DNA of 64,000 nt from Pomacea canaliculata. Lineage: Eukaryota; Mollusca; Gastropoda; Architaenioglossa; Ampullariidae. Under the pieces are notes generated by a model. It searched no databases and had not been told where the DNA came from. It saw only the letters and a list, made by a program, of their open reading frames with translations. Positions 23,302 to 36,100 of this stretch are shown here, one piece after another. The translations under genes and the position numbers were made by a program. How positions within the stretch are numbered: the stretch's first letter is position 1; every line of letters begins with the position of its first letter. Location: positions 1,071,501 through 1,135,500 of the forward strand of contig NC_037597.1 of the NCBI RefSeq assembly GCF_003073045.1. Reading direction: 5' to 3'.

Positions 23302-26300
23302 ATGGGCTTCGGGTGGAGTACGCACGCAGTGCTTCTGGTTCTGGTCTTGCCGGCTGTTCTGGGCTCCGTGTACCCCGAGCAGGTTCACCTGTCGTACACA
23401 GGTAAGTGTCCTGATCTCTGGAAAGTTTCTTTGATCTTTCAATATTTAAACGAAACAAGAACGATCTGTTTATATGAAAGATACCGACTGTCTAAAATAC
23501 TTCCGATTGTAATTTCGGGTTGTAAATGACTTTTTTAACTTATAATAAATAGTTTCTAAAATAGCTTCGAGACTGTTCATGAAGACCGTCGTTGTCTGCC
23601 GACCTGTATTTAAAGGAAGACAAAGTGACAGTTTGTGGCCAAGTCAGACAAAGTCGACGAACAAGTGTCGGGTGGTGTTTGGGGACTGCTCGCGATTGTT
23701 GTGGATCCTGACTTACAGCTGATGACCTGTGAACAACACAAACAACTTGCACCTGTGGAGAAGCAGTTTACATAAACTGATTGCGTCCACCTTATATTAT
23801 TGTTGAGTACAGCTAGTCTCAAATAATGCACAATGAGATACACTGAGTTTTACAGTTGCATTCTTCCCTCCATGTACAGAGTTAATTGTCCCGATAAATT
23901 CTTCTAAAAATTCTTCTTGTCATATGAAAGTACAGTATGTAGCTGTCGTATTGAAACTCGTGACTATCCTCAAATCTTCATCGTCAACTCACACTTGTAG
24001 AAAATAAGGACAATCGCTCAGTCCATCACAGACAAAGCCTCTGTATCAAGTTTCAATAAACAATCTTCAATAAACGCGGTATTAAATTAAGTAGTGTACT
24101 GTAGTGGCAACGCAAATCTTCACAAACAAAAGCTCCTTTATATCGTGACCCCACCGACCCCACCTTTCCCCATTCTTTGATGACAGCAATGAAAAGAGCG
24201 TGACCGCAAGGTCAAGTGACGTAGTGCACAAAGTGTAGTAGATAACAGTGGACATCAGCACTTGCCTGCCCAGAGGTGGCGGGTCCTGCTCTGATAACAA
24301 GTGACCCTTCACTCCATTGCTCCACAAATGCCGGAGGTGTACAGTACGGAGTGTGCAAGTCCGTGATGCTGACAGGAAGGTCAAGGGTCTGAGGGGCAGA
24401 CCACAATCTTTACCTGAGTGCAAAAAGGTCACTGCTTCTAACTCCCACGAGCACTGGACATGCCCCATGCTTCCCCTCCCTGACACTGTCTGCTGATCGC
24501 ACACACTCTGTAATTACAGAATAACTTGTGTGTGTGTGTGTGGTTCAACTGAAGAAAACCACGTGTGTGGTTCCAATGGACACTGCAGGCTGTGGTTCAC
24601 TGAATATTTAGTTTCCGTGTAATGATGATGTTAAAAGACAAGTTACTCTAAATGTTCTGTTGACTGGGGAAGTAGTTGTGTGACCATCTATTGCTGTTAT
24701 CTTGTGTTGCTGATAAATATTTCTTGCTGATGGACTGTCGCAGATAAACCTAGCGAAATGGTCGTGACATGGGTGACCCAGGACAAGACTAAAGAATCCA
24801 AAGTAAGGTTTGGTCAGTCAAGTCTGGAATACACAGCAGAAGGACATACGACTACCTTTGTGGACGGCGGTTCTCAGCATCGTAAGATATACATTCATCG
24901 TGCCAGACTTCATGGTCTGAAGCCAGGAGAGAGCTATGGTAATCAACTTTGTCTTGTCTTTATATCTTCTGGACATTACTGTAATAATGTGTACGAAGTG
25001 AACCACATGTTGGTGCTCATGCCTGCGTATAGGGTAGAGGTGTTTGGACTGGACTGGAGGTAGGGATAAGATATTACAGTTAATACGTTTGTGTGTGTGT
25101 GTGTGTGTTTATATATACACTTCTGTGTGTACAGTGTACGTGGTAGGAGGACCAGAAGGCTGGAGCAAGCAGTTTAACTTCAGGGCCATGAAGGATGGCA
25201 GTGACTGGAGTCCTAAGATGATGGTGTACGGCGACATGGGCAGCAGGAACGACCGAGCTCTGCCTTACCTTCAACACAACGCACACACCGGACACTTTGA
25301 TGCTGTCCTGCACGTGGGTCAGTGGCTGCCCTGGTCACCACACTGTGTATTGTTACAAACCTACACTCTGTCCTTCTGTAGCTGCCTTGGTCACCACACT
25401 GTGTATTGTTACAAACCTACACTCTGTCCTTCTTTAGCTGTCCTGGTCACCACACTGTATATTCTTACAAACCTACACTCTGTCCTTCTTTAGCTGTCCT
25501 GGTCACCACACTGTATATTGTTACAAACCTACACTCTGTCCTTCTGTAGGGGCCTTGGTCACCACACTGTATATTGTTACAAACCTACACTCTGTCCTTC
25601 TTTAGTACACGAGGTTTTCAAGGCATTTACACTGAGTACAGGCACATGCAAGTCTTCACACACACACACAGAGTGAGAAAGAGACAAACACACCCGTACA
25701 TACACACACACGCTAAATTTACTTTGAATCAAAATGTAAAAACAAATATTTTGCTTTGTGTGTTTCAGGGGACTTTGCTTATGACATGCACGACGTAAGT
25801 GTTAACTGTCACCACAGCTTCACGCTCACTCATTCTGGCCTGTAGCTTGTAGTCATATACACATTACACACTTTCACATGGATCTTGGATAGCAAGACCA
25901 TATAACCAAGGAAAAGCTTTGACACAATTAGTCTTTGATTGAGAAATTTATAGTAATATACAGGTATATTATACAGTAATATACAGGTATGCTATGCATG
26001 GCTGTCTTGGAAACAAGATAAAATACTAATAAAATCTTAATTTTCAAAATAGATATTAAAAATTCTAAAGAAAAATGAAAAGAAATGAGATAGACTATAA
26101 ATTAAACTCATACAACTCTTTCCCAGCAAACACGGAACTCTAGACGTTAGAGCTTCTTTCGTTGAAACCTCATCTGGCTCTCCAGTATGCACACAGACAC
26201 ACACAAACACCCACAAAATACCACAAACACACAGACACCCACAGAACATCCACAAACACCCACGACAGACACCACCACACAAAAACATCCACAACTCACA

Positions 26301-29300
26301 CACCCACAAACAACAAACACTCACACAACAAACTCACAAACACACACAAACACCCACAAACACCCACAAACACCCACGAAGGCCACTCATTCACCTAGCC
26401 ACCCATCTTTCCCTATTTCCTTGCCATCCGAAGGCTTAAGAAGCAGGTTTGTGACACACAGCAACATGTTTGTATTGCTCAGACACAATGCATGCTAAAC
26501 TTTTACATAGAAATTTATGCCAAAGTTTTTCCCATGTAAATCTTGTATAAATCTGTTGGCCTGGGTGACACCATACCATGTTTGTGTTTCAGGATGATGC
26601 CAGGGTAGGAGATGACTTCATGCGACAGATAGAACCCATTGCTGCCTATGTGCCCTACATGACTTGTGTAGGAAACCACGAGATTGCATAGTGAGATGGT
26701 GACTTTGGTTGTAGCAACACTTTATTTACCGGCAAGGGTTGGGTGGTTTGGTGCAGAACTAATTGCTTGCTGCTAAAATCTTACTATTTTGCTATTTATG
26801 TGGCAGTTTACAGGGAAGGCGGTTACACAATATGTCCTAGTTGCTGGCTGGGTGTAAAATACTCCGGCGCCTACAATAGAAGTGAGATGTGATACAATAG
26901 AAGTGAGATGTGATACAATAGAAGTGAGATGTGATACGATAGAAGTGAGATGTGATACAATAGAAGTGAGATGTGATACAATGCTCAGTCAAATATGGAG
27001 CTCTTAATGCATGAGGTCACAATGCTGACTGTCAGTATTTACAGGGCCTTGCCGCACCATTGTGCACATAAGCTTTATCCATTACCTTTACCCACAAAGG
27101 TAAATTTTAAATACCAGAAAAGTTGATGAGGGCCTTTTTAAAGAATCTGCCAGGATTTTGCAAAAGTTGTAAGCAGTTACAGCAACATTGTGTCTTTAAG
27201 GACATGTGGGCCTGATAATACTTTTTTGTGGACATAAAATAACATACTGTAAATGTATTCTTGACTAGCTCTTTAAATTGTATCTTTTAACGACATATTT
27301 ATTCTAATAAGAATTGATAAGATTTTTACTTTTACTTTTAATTTACTTTTTTTTTTAACTATCAGTGACTTTGGCAACTACCGTCACCGGTTTACAATGC
27401 CGGGTGGGGATGGTACCGGAATGTACTTCAGGTGAGTCCATTTTTGGAAGGTGTACATGCTGCCTCGATATTAGACAGAAAGCTTATAGATACTGGATGC
27501 CATTCCTTGTCTCATTAGCATCAGTTGATAATTATTTCGAATAGTCATGTGCCTTTTATCAGTTTACTCACATGCTTGGTTGGCTTTAAATACTCGCGTT
27601 GATTGATCACGAGTCCTTTGTGAAGCAATGAAGTCGAAGTCTCACTTGACGAGCGCTCGCGGATCAGACGGAGGAACATGGCGTGGTACCGCCTAACAAG
27701 ATTCTTGCTCTCAGTGGCTTGTCTTGCAGGCTCCTGTTGTCCTAGTAACAGGCTGTACAGTAGGCTATGTGGGATTTAATGTTTGGTAAGACCAGCCTTA
27801 CAAAGGTCGTGCCACACCTTCAGATGTTTTGTGTTTCAGCTGGAACATCGGCCCCGCCCACATCATCAGCTTCAACACAGAAGTGTACTACTACCAGTCT
27901 GCCACCACAGAACAACATCAGACGACAGTATGACTGGCTGCAGGAGGACCTTAGGAGAGCCAACCAGCCAGCCAACCGTAGAGAGAGGCCGTGGATCATC
28001 ACCATGGGACACAGACCCATGTACTGCTCCAACGACGACGACGACGAGATGTGCCGCAACCCCGCCAATCCTGTAACTATCTCTGTTAGGACACAGAACT
28101 AGCACAAATCCTGCAACTCTGTTTCTCTTTCATGAGACTTAATGACACATACATTCAGTCACAACAGTTGGACCCTACCTGTAGCAGCATGATCTTGTCC
28201 TCTGAGACAGGTGAACTACGTGTTCAGAGATGCTTTTCTGAAATTGTTTCTATGATTGCTTTCCTTGTGTTTCGGAAACCAGTGGATTTACAAAAGGCCA
28301 TCAAACCTTGAGGCAGACATTAACCTGCTACACGTACACAGAAATAAAAACATATTTTATGGGCTGTACACTTGTCAGGTATTGACTGAACCACTCAAGT
28401 GGCGTCTGGCAGTTGACAGTTTTCTTTGCTAGCACCTGGCTAGAGTTCGCTTCTTTGTCTAATACAGAGAAGGGAATATTTTCCTACAAATCATGCTAAA
28501 GTCTAGAAAGTGTAGTTTCAGAGTGATATAAAGATACTTTGGTAAATGATTAGAACTGTTAAGCCACATCAGAAACGGAAAATCACAAACCAATACTCAC
28601 GGCGCCATGCGACATGCACACCTTCATGGTACACAATTATATTTTACACATCAACCACTCTTGCCTTGTTGATAAATACAACATCAACATCGTCTTCCTC
28701 TGTGCTGTAGATACGCAATGGCACCGCTGCCTTTTGGCCAAACCTGGAGGACCTGTTCTACAAATATGGAGTGGATGTGGAGTTCTATGCACATGAACAC
28801 TCCTACGAACGACTGCTGCCTGTGTACAAAGGAAAGGTAACTCAGAAAACATTATTTACTGTCACAGTGTCCTTACTCTGTCTGTGGCACTCTTGTACTC
28901 TGTACACATTGCTAGTGATTACCTGTGTCACAGTGTCCTTACTCTGTCTGTGGCACTCTTGTACTGTGTACACATTGCTAGTCATTACCTGTCAGTGCAG
29001 CAGATGTCTGCCTTGAGCCTGTCATGTAGTCAAGATCTGATTGTGTAGGATATTTCTCTTGTGGTTTGTTATCTTCATGTGGGTGTCAGCTTTGTCTGCG
29101 TGCTTTAGACTCTCTGTGAGATATTGATGACACATTGATAACACATTGATGACACAACATGCTGTGTACGACTGTGTACAGGTGTGCGGGGGAAGCAGTG
29201 AACCTTACACCAACCCACGAGCACCAGTCCACATCATCACCGGCTCAGCGGTGAGCTCATGATGCTTTGTATGATATGGGTGGTGGTGGCACTGGTGGGG

Positions 29301-30122
29301 GTCGGCTTATTCGCTGATGAATAAAACATTCAACATGCGTGAGGTCGGTGGGTGAGTGCACTGCCCACTGTGTACAGTAGGAGTGTTGTGTAGCAATATT
29401 ATGAGCAATATTACGAGCAGCCAAGGGACACTAGGGGAAAGGACAGGGATACGCCGTAAGCACCACGAAACGCGGGTGTTGAATAATGTTTTGTCTACTT
29501 TAGGAAATAATTTAGTATAAATCATATGTTCCTTAAAATAAGTTTCTTCTTTTGCTTTAGTTTTTTAAAGCCTCTCCGTTGATTTAATTTTTGAAAAACT
29601 AGAAAGTATTTAAACTGTTGATAATTTAGCAGTCTGCTTTTTCGCAACACACAAACAAAAGGAAAGTTTATCAACTTGATCCTCCACACAACTGAAAGAT
29701 GGCTTTGTTTACTTGTAATCAAACATGTTACATGTTACACAGGGAGACAAAGAAGGTCAGGATCGGTTCCAGTATCACCCAGCAGCATGGAGTGCTTTCC
29801 GTAGTGATGACTACGGCTTCACCGTCATGGACATCGTCAACTCCACTCACCTGACTCTCCACCAGGTGTCATCCGACAAGGTAACATTGACTTTCTTCTT
29901 TATCTGTCGATTAACCATGTGTTCTTTATTGCCAATGTTAGTTGAAGCACAAAGTGTTAATCTTTACTAGAAAGTTATTCAGTGTTTAACCAATAGCTTC
30001 AAGATACGGTGACCCAATCATCTGATTGGTGATCTCTAATATCTTCACAGGGAGGACAGGTCATCGACAGCATGGTCCTCATCAAGGAAAAACATGGCGC
30101 TGGGTCCTACACGTGCGAGTAA
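23302..30122 (+). CDS. ACP7-like: Purple acid phosphatase, ACP7 type, copy B
   Basis: Same architecture as its neighbours. Exons: 23302-23401, 24744-24938, 25135-25317, 25769-25794, 26593-26690, 27366-27431, 27840-28072, 28711-28836, 29182-29250, 29743-29880, 30051-30122. A signal peptide (LLVLVLPAVLGS) precedes PEQVHLSYTG. Metal motifs: YGDMG, GDFAY, GNHEI (where the other copies have GNHEY), TMGHRPMYC, AHEHSYER. Exon 7 is 233 bases against 232 in the others: one extra A at about 27910-27912 shifts frame before the fourth metal motif; without it 434 residues result. Its C-terminus (GAGSYTCE) differs from GLYNCV/M elsewhere. Exon 3 and the start of intron 3 are almost identical to PAP-C. AATAAA lies about 15 bases after the stop and again near 30417. 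Intron 1 (1.3 kb) and the intron regions 23402-24743, 26691-27365 and 28073-28710 hold no recognised gene. Confidence 0.92.
25318..25610. repeat. 56-bp tandem repeat, about five copies, in PAP-B intron 3
   Basis: Each unit contains TTGGTCACCACACTGT, then TACAAACCTACACTC, then TGTCCTTCT. The first unit starts right at the intron 3 donor. PAP-C has about three copies at the same place and PAP-D a single diverged one, so the array grew after duplication. Confidence 0.9.
26160..26385. repeat. CACA/AACACCCAC-rich simple repeat, PAP-B intron 4
   Basis: Irregular repeats of ACACCCACAAAC type run for about 200 bases. Long open frames read from it (Thr/His-rich on the plus strand, Cys/Val-rich on the minus strand) are repeat artefacts. 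Confidence 0.85.
26872..26982. repeat. 21-bp tandem repeat, five copies, PAP-B intron 5
   Basis: The unit contains AATAGAAGTGAGATGTGATA. The copies are nearly perfect, so the expansion is recent. Confidence 0.92.
28860..28997. repeat. Two-copy repeat of about 65 bp, PAP-B intron 8
   Basis: The segment beginning TGTCACAGTGTCCTTACTCT is directly duplicated with few differences, just inside the intron after exon 8. Confidence 0.85.
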
Positions 30123-30882
30123 GAGGATCGCCAGAAAATAAAGCAGAAAAGGGACAACTACACGTGGCAACAAAACCCCGGTCTACTCCATAAAGAGCAT
30201 TCAGCTTAGAAACACAACAAAGAAATGTATTCCAGCCAAAGATTGGTCCTCCAACAGCAGACATGTTCTGGAAGCGTTTCATGCATGCTTACAGAAACTT
30301 TCTTATAGAAAACTTACATGCAGGACTGCGCATGTCTTGCTCTTGGCATCATACAGATAAATGACATTAAGACTTACTTTGTAAACTACACTCCGCCAAT
30401 CTCTGTGACAGGTGACAATAAATCTGGTTAGTAAAGCAAGAGATTTTTGTTTGACTTTGTTGTGAAAGTGAGCAAAGCGAAAGTTGTGTCTGTGGGATGC
30501 TTGTGAGGCTACGCCAAGTCATCTGCAAGTGTGGGGTAGGCGGAGGTACTTGGTGTACTGACAGTGCGGGACTAGTTCCATGTCTTCTGCTGTAGTTGTG
30601 TATGTGAATGCTGGATGTAGTTAGCGTTAGTTCACCTGCCTACAGACTGTTTGTGTCACCTGGTGGTGTGTGCATTGTGTGTGCATTGTGTGTGCATTGG
30701 GGGGCTGCAGGTGCCACGCCGTGTAAAGGAGCAGAAGTCTGCACACAGCATCTCAGTGTAGTTAATAAACTGTTTGTATGTACTCAAAGTACTCGGTCAG
30801 ACTACATATACATAGCTATAGAGAGATCAATATAAGGAGAGATTGATATTTACACCAGCGTTGCCAAATAATGATAATAATA

Positions 30883-31097
30883 AAAAAAAAAGAATAGAGA
30901 AGGAAGAGGGAAGAAGAAAGAAACAAGGAAATAAGGAAAGAAAAAAGGAAAGAAGTAACGAAAGAAAGAAGGAAAGAAGAAAGAAAGGAAGAAAGAAAGA
31001 GAGGAAGAAAGAAAAGAAGAAAGAAAGAAGAAAGAATAAGGAAGGAAGAAAGAAGAACGGAAAAATGAAGAAAAAAAGAAGGAAAAAAGGAAAATAA
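30883..31097. repeat. Polypurine GAAA/GAAG tract, about 215 bp
   Basis: There is an almost uninterrupted purine strand of GAAAGAAG-type units, able in principle to form triplex (H-) DNA. Lys/Arg/Glu-rich and Phe/Ser/Leu-rich open frames over it are artefacts of composition. Confidence 0.92.
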
Positions 31098-31145
31098 TAC
31101 GGTGAACTTCCACAGCGCCACATCCCCGTCCCATGGCTCATGCGC

Positions 31146-31154
31146 TTTAGAGAC

Positions 31155-31219
<65 letters not shown>

Positions 31220-31221
31220 CA
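31146..31221. repeat. (ACAG)n followed by (CACG)n microsatellite
   Basis: Two adjacent tetranucleotide arrays share a junction at about 31186, immediately downstream of the polypurine tract. Confidence 0.92.
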
Positions 31222-32449
31222 CAACAATTCATATGAGATGACAGTTGCGAAGCCAGAAGCTGTTGCCAGCATGCACAGTTCATTAGAAGAAGCACAAAGC
31301 TGCAGATGCTCCTGTCCACCACAGGTCCAGTCATGGAGGATGTCAGGTAGACACCTGTTGTCTGCTCCCTGGTCGCCTGCAGCAGGCTGGTTCAAAACCC
31401 AACAGGACTTCACAAGCCATCGGAAGAGAAGCAGCGCAAAGCCGGAGGTATAAATAATAGTTTCAAGATGTTCAACTATTTGTCATCCTTCGTGACACAA
31501 AACCAAAGGCTTTAGCTTCAGTGAAGAAGATTGGCGAAACACTGCGGTCATCTTCAGACGAAAATGATGTCAGGGAAGATAATGTCTACTGCAAGTAAGC
31601 AAGAGCACCACAGCAAGTAAATAATAAACACAAATGTCAACTTGAGTGGTGCAGCATTAATTTGCGGCTAAGCGATATAAAGATGGAAATATTTTTGTCC
31701 AGACATCATGGTAGAGAAGTGAGGATGTTCATACTCAGGAAGTAGAGAAGATGAAGTGCACACTGACTGTGTCACCTCACTGGCCGACTGCACGAAACAA
31801 ACAAACAACAAACCTTTAGAACAGGTGATTAACTTCATGAACTATTATTTTGATTTTATTCTTTCATGTAGGTGCGAGTTACATGACATGAAGGAATGAG
31901 CAGGAGGAAGAAAGCGGAAGTTGGGGGCGGGTTCCTGCATTTGTATATCATCTCAGGTCAGAAAGGAGAAACTTTAAAACTGTTGTTGCTGCTCCCTTGA
32001 TGAGTGAGGTATGAGTTACTTACATAGAGCAACTTCCCTAGAGCAACGAGTCAACAAAAGTAAAATAATAAAAGAACACCTAAACAAAAGTAATTAATCT
32101 TGTCCTGACCGATATATAGATATAGCTCTTCCGCAGCAAGTAGGTCAGATGTTACCTGCGAATAAACTACTCACCCAGGTGTTGGGTGTGGGGCCTCGTG
32201 AGCACGTGACTCACAGCCGCTCGCATGAGTGTCACATGCAGTAACACCGCAAAGCAACTCAATTCACAAAAAAGACAGAAATGGTCAGAAATAGCAGCAA
32301 CTTAATCAAGAATGTGCCGCAAACATTCGATACATTTCGGCACGAGGGATGTAGGATGTCGGGGAAATGATCACATGATGTTGAGAAAAATAAGTCTTTA
32401 CCAATCATCAAAGGGATATCACACAACCTTTGAGTTAAAACACGCTATA

Positions 32450-32508
32450 GTGTGTGTGCGCGTGCGTGCGTGCGTGTGTGTGTGTGTTTGTGTTTTCACG
32501 TGTGTGTG

Positions 32509-32551
<43 letters not shown>

Positions 32552-32567
32552 TTGTGTGTGTGTGTTT

Positions 32568-32600
<33 letters not shown>

Positions 32601-32606
32601 TTTCAC

Positions 32607-32637
<31 letters not shown>

Positions 32638-32640
32638 CGC
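32450..32640. repeat. (TG)n repeat with regular TTTG and TTTTCACG interruptions
   Basis: About 190 bases of TG-rich sequence, upstream of PAP-C. Several overlapping Cys/Val-rich open frames over it are not genes. Confidence 0.93.
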
Positions 32641-32969
32641 TAGCTCAGCATACATCCACACATCCTTCAGAGAGAAAGCCTGGCATCACCCACGCTGCCG
32701 CTTGTTGACCGCAAGTGCTGATGGCGCAGCAGTGACCACAATCACGGACAAGACTTCCATCAACAGGTCAGTCGCTATGGTGTGAATGTAAACAAGACTT
32801 TATCACTTTATCACTTGCTTGGAGCCAATGAGGGGCCTGCAGGTCAGTGAGCACGTGGCGACTGGCGAGTGTCACACGAGTGACTGGTCAGTGACCACAA
32901 GTGTCCCCTCCTGTCACACACACACAGTGGTCAGTGCTGACAAACATCCAGCTCACCTGCAGTAAGATC

Positions 32970-33056
32970 GAGGACAATGTGTGCCGACTATCAGCACGAC
33001 TCACTGATGACCACTGATGACCACCGGTGACGACTGATAAGAAAGCTGCTATATAT
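32970..33056 (+). promoter_or_regulatory. PAP-C core promoter module
   Basis: GAGGACA is at 32970-32976, CTATCAG at 32988-32994 (18 bp), GATAAG at 33036-33041 and TATATAT at 33050-33056 (14 bp), 94 bases before the ATG. Between the two GATA sites a small duplication of ACTGATGACC-type sequence adds about 23 bases relative to PAP-B. Confidence 0.78.
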
Positions 33057-33143
33057 GTCCACAGTACCCGACAGAAAGCAAGCACTGACTCTGACGCCAG
33101 TTTCTCTCGTACTCGAGGTACTCAGTCACCTGCAACGAGAAAG

Positions 33144-36100
33144 ATGGGGTTTGGTTGGAACACATCCCCAGTGCTTCTGATGTTGATCATGCCGGCTGTC
33201 TGGGGCCTCAAGAATGTGCCACCTGAACAGGTTCACCTGTCGTACACCGGTAAGTGTCCTAACCTTTTACACTTGACCTTTGTGCATGTCAGGTCCTGCA
33301 ACAGACCGAGAGAACAGACATCGACTTAGATGCTTAGAGAAAAGACATCGACTTAGATGTTTAGAGAACAGACATCGACTTAGATGCTTAGAGAAAAGAC
33401 ATCGACTTAGATGCTTAGAGAAAAGACATCGACTTAGATGTTTAGAGAACAGACATCGACTTAGATGCTTAGAGAAAAGACATCGACTTTGCCGAATATT
33501 TCGGAATACAATGTGGCTTGTAAAACAATGGCTGACTTCCAATTGTTTGTAAAACACAGCGTCGAGAGGTTCCACCAGTCTTTCATAGCTTTCATGGAAA
33601 GGTAAAGTGACCGCAGTTCGTGACATACTGGGACCACGTGACCGACAAACGCACTGCAGTCTGCGGAAAGACTCACGTGACACTTGTAGACTTGCTCACC
33701 ACGCTCTTACACGCATGCGCAGTCCTTCACTTGGTCCTTTCACCAAAGTCAAGAACATGGAGCTGTAGGGACTCGAGTCTCTAGCGCCGAACAGATTACT
33801 TGCCACGCGCATGCGCTGTAGTGAGGCATCCCCTCGTTTTCCGGTTTTCCTTAAAGGATCTGCGCTGTTGTTCATTGTTGTGAGTCTGGCTTTAACCAAA
33901 CACGCACATCACATGGACTGCCATCTCCTGCGATATAGAGACAATAGAGACCACGGACAGGTGGACTGCTGTCTGTCTGCCGAGACCAACGCTCAGCCTC
34001 TTGCCACGTTCTCCGCTCTTAGTCTCGGCGAGCCTAAACAATGAATGTGACTAAAGCGGAAGCTTTGTGTACAACTGCCTCGTTTTAGTGGTTAACTGAA
34101 ATCAAAAACTATATTCCACAGTGGAAGTAATAAATTCTGACATCAACACTCAAACCTGAATGTTAGTTTACTGACAGCACCATCTCTGTAGCGTGAAAAT
34201 ATATTTAAATATTATGAGATACTACGTGATGTAGTTTACATATTTGACTGAGTATTTGTGTGCGTGTGTGCGGTTTGACTGAAGATGTCCACAGAATGCT
34301 GGTAACACACTGCAGACTGTGGTTTACATATCTAAAGTAGTTAGCTTTACCATAATGATCTCGTTACAGCACTAATTATCTTGAAAAATGTTGATGACTA
34401 AGAAAAGAAGCTTGGTGTTCATGCCTGGCTACTATTTGTGTTGCTAATGGAAGTTTCCTATCAACGGGATTGTCTCAGGTAATTCGACCGAAATGGTGGT
34501 CACGTGGGTGACCCAGGACACAACTTCAACATCAACAGTGATGTATGGCTTGTCGGACCTCAATCTGACAGCCTCAGGAAGCATGACTACATTTGTGGAT
34601 GGTGGCTCCCAGCATCGTAAACTGTACATTCACCGCGTGACACTCACTGGTCTATTGCCTGGACATAAATATGGTGAGTATTTCTTTTTAATTAAAGGCT
34701 TTCATTTTTATACATTCCTGCATGATTAGTATGCTAAATAGTACACACAAGAAGAGGTGGCAATCAATTTTGTTGTTTGTAAAAAATATCACACTACCCC
34801 ATAGTTTAGTTAGTTTAGTTTATTCGTTGTTGTTCCTTTGAGGAGCATAGGGCCGTAACAACACCTCGCCATCGGACCCGGTATAGGGCAGCCCCCTTCA
34901 GTTCGGCTCATGTGGTTCACACGTCCTTTGTCTCGCTCTCTACTGATCTTTTCCAAGTCTGCTTCGGTCTCTCAACTCTCCTCTTCCCCTGAGGATTCCA
35001 GTCAAGTGCCTGCCTGGCCATGGTGTCAGCTGGTGTGTGCAGGGTGTGTCCTATCCACCTCATTAGCGCAGGGTGTGTCCTGTTCAGCTCCATTGGCGCT
35101 TTGTGATGTCTTGGCTAGTGGCATTCTTTACCACAGGCTGCTGTTGGAGATCTTGTCAGGCCATCTTATTCCCAGAATATGTCGTAGGCATCGGTTGGTA
35201 AAGGTCTGGAGCTTGTTGTTGATGGTGTTTGTCTCTCTCCAGTTGTCACAACCATACAGTAGGGCTGTGTTTACATTGATGTTGAAGTTGCGGGTCTTAC
35301 TGCGGAAGGATAATGCTCAGAGTTCCAGATGGGGCGTAGCTTGTCTGACTTTGTTGATGTGGCTTTTGATGTCGTGAGGCTTGTGTGCGTGTGTGTGTGT
35401 GTACGTGTGTGTTTGTGATATATATATATATACAGTTCTGTGTGTACAGTGTACGTGGTAGGAGGACCAGAAGGCTGGAGCAAGCAGTTTAACTTCAGGG
35501 CCATGAAGGATGGCAGTGACTGGAGTCCTAAGATGATGGTGTACGGCGACATGGGCAGCAGGAACGACCGAGCTCTGCCTTACCTTCAACACAACGCACA
35601 CACCGGACACTTTGATGCCGTCCTGCACGTGGGTCAGTGGCTGCCCTGGTCACCACACTGTAAATTCTTACAAACCTACACTCTGTCCTTCTTTAGCTGC
35701 CCTGGTCACCACACTGTATAGTTACAAACCTACACTCTGTCCTTCTTTAGCTGTCCTGGTCACCACACTGTATATTCTTACAAACCTACACTCTGTCCTT
35801 CTTTAGTACACGAGGTTTTACAGTGAAGTGGCTGAGACATGCACGTGCAAGCTGTCACACACACACACCCCCTGTATGTTTAGTCTCATATTCTCACCGT
35901 GTCTCACCTCTACCCTCACAACTTACTCTTTTTTCTGTGTTTCAGGGGACTTTGCCTATGATATGCACGATGTAAGTTCAAAATCTTATCACAGTTTTTT
36001 CTCATTCTTAACTTAAAAAAATTAATTAAAACAATCTAGCAAATGTCGAGCGATGACACCGACGATGATGATGAGGAGGAGGAGGAAGATGTAAAGCTTC

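Larger units (their letters stand above)
30123..32969. other. Intergenic between PAP-B and PAP-C
   Basis: No gene is recognised. It contains the PAP-B 3' end, a polypurine tract (30883-31097), tetranucleotide runs (31146-31221) and a TG-rich repeat (32450-32640). The last 110 bases are homologous to the PAP-B upstream region. The block 31230-32400 shows nothing recognisable. Confidence 0.5.

Noticed and set aside
26162-26498. Thr/His-rich frame in PAP-B intron 4
   Set aside because: ACACCC-type simple repeat inside an intron.
30816-31413. Lys/Glu-rich and Phe/Ser-rich frames over the polypurine and tetranucleotide tracts
   Set aside because: Pure composition effects of simple repeats, overlapping in several frames at once.
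32312-32785. Cys/Val-rich frame resembling a Cys-rich peptide
   Set aside because: Translation of a TG repeat; the complementary strand gives an equally long His/Thr frame.
33308-33488. CRISPR-like array
   Set aside because: Units are contiguous with no variable spacers, and the genome is animal.
33267-33683. Nine-residue repeat protein read from both strands
   Set aside because: 27-bp tandem repeat lying in PAP-C intron 1.
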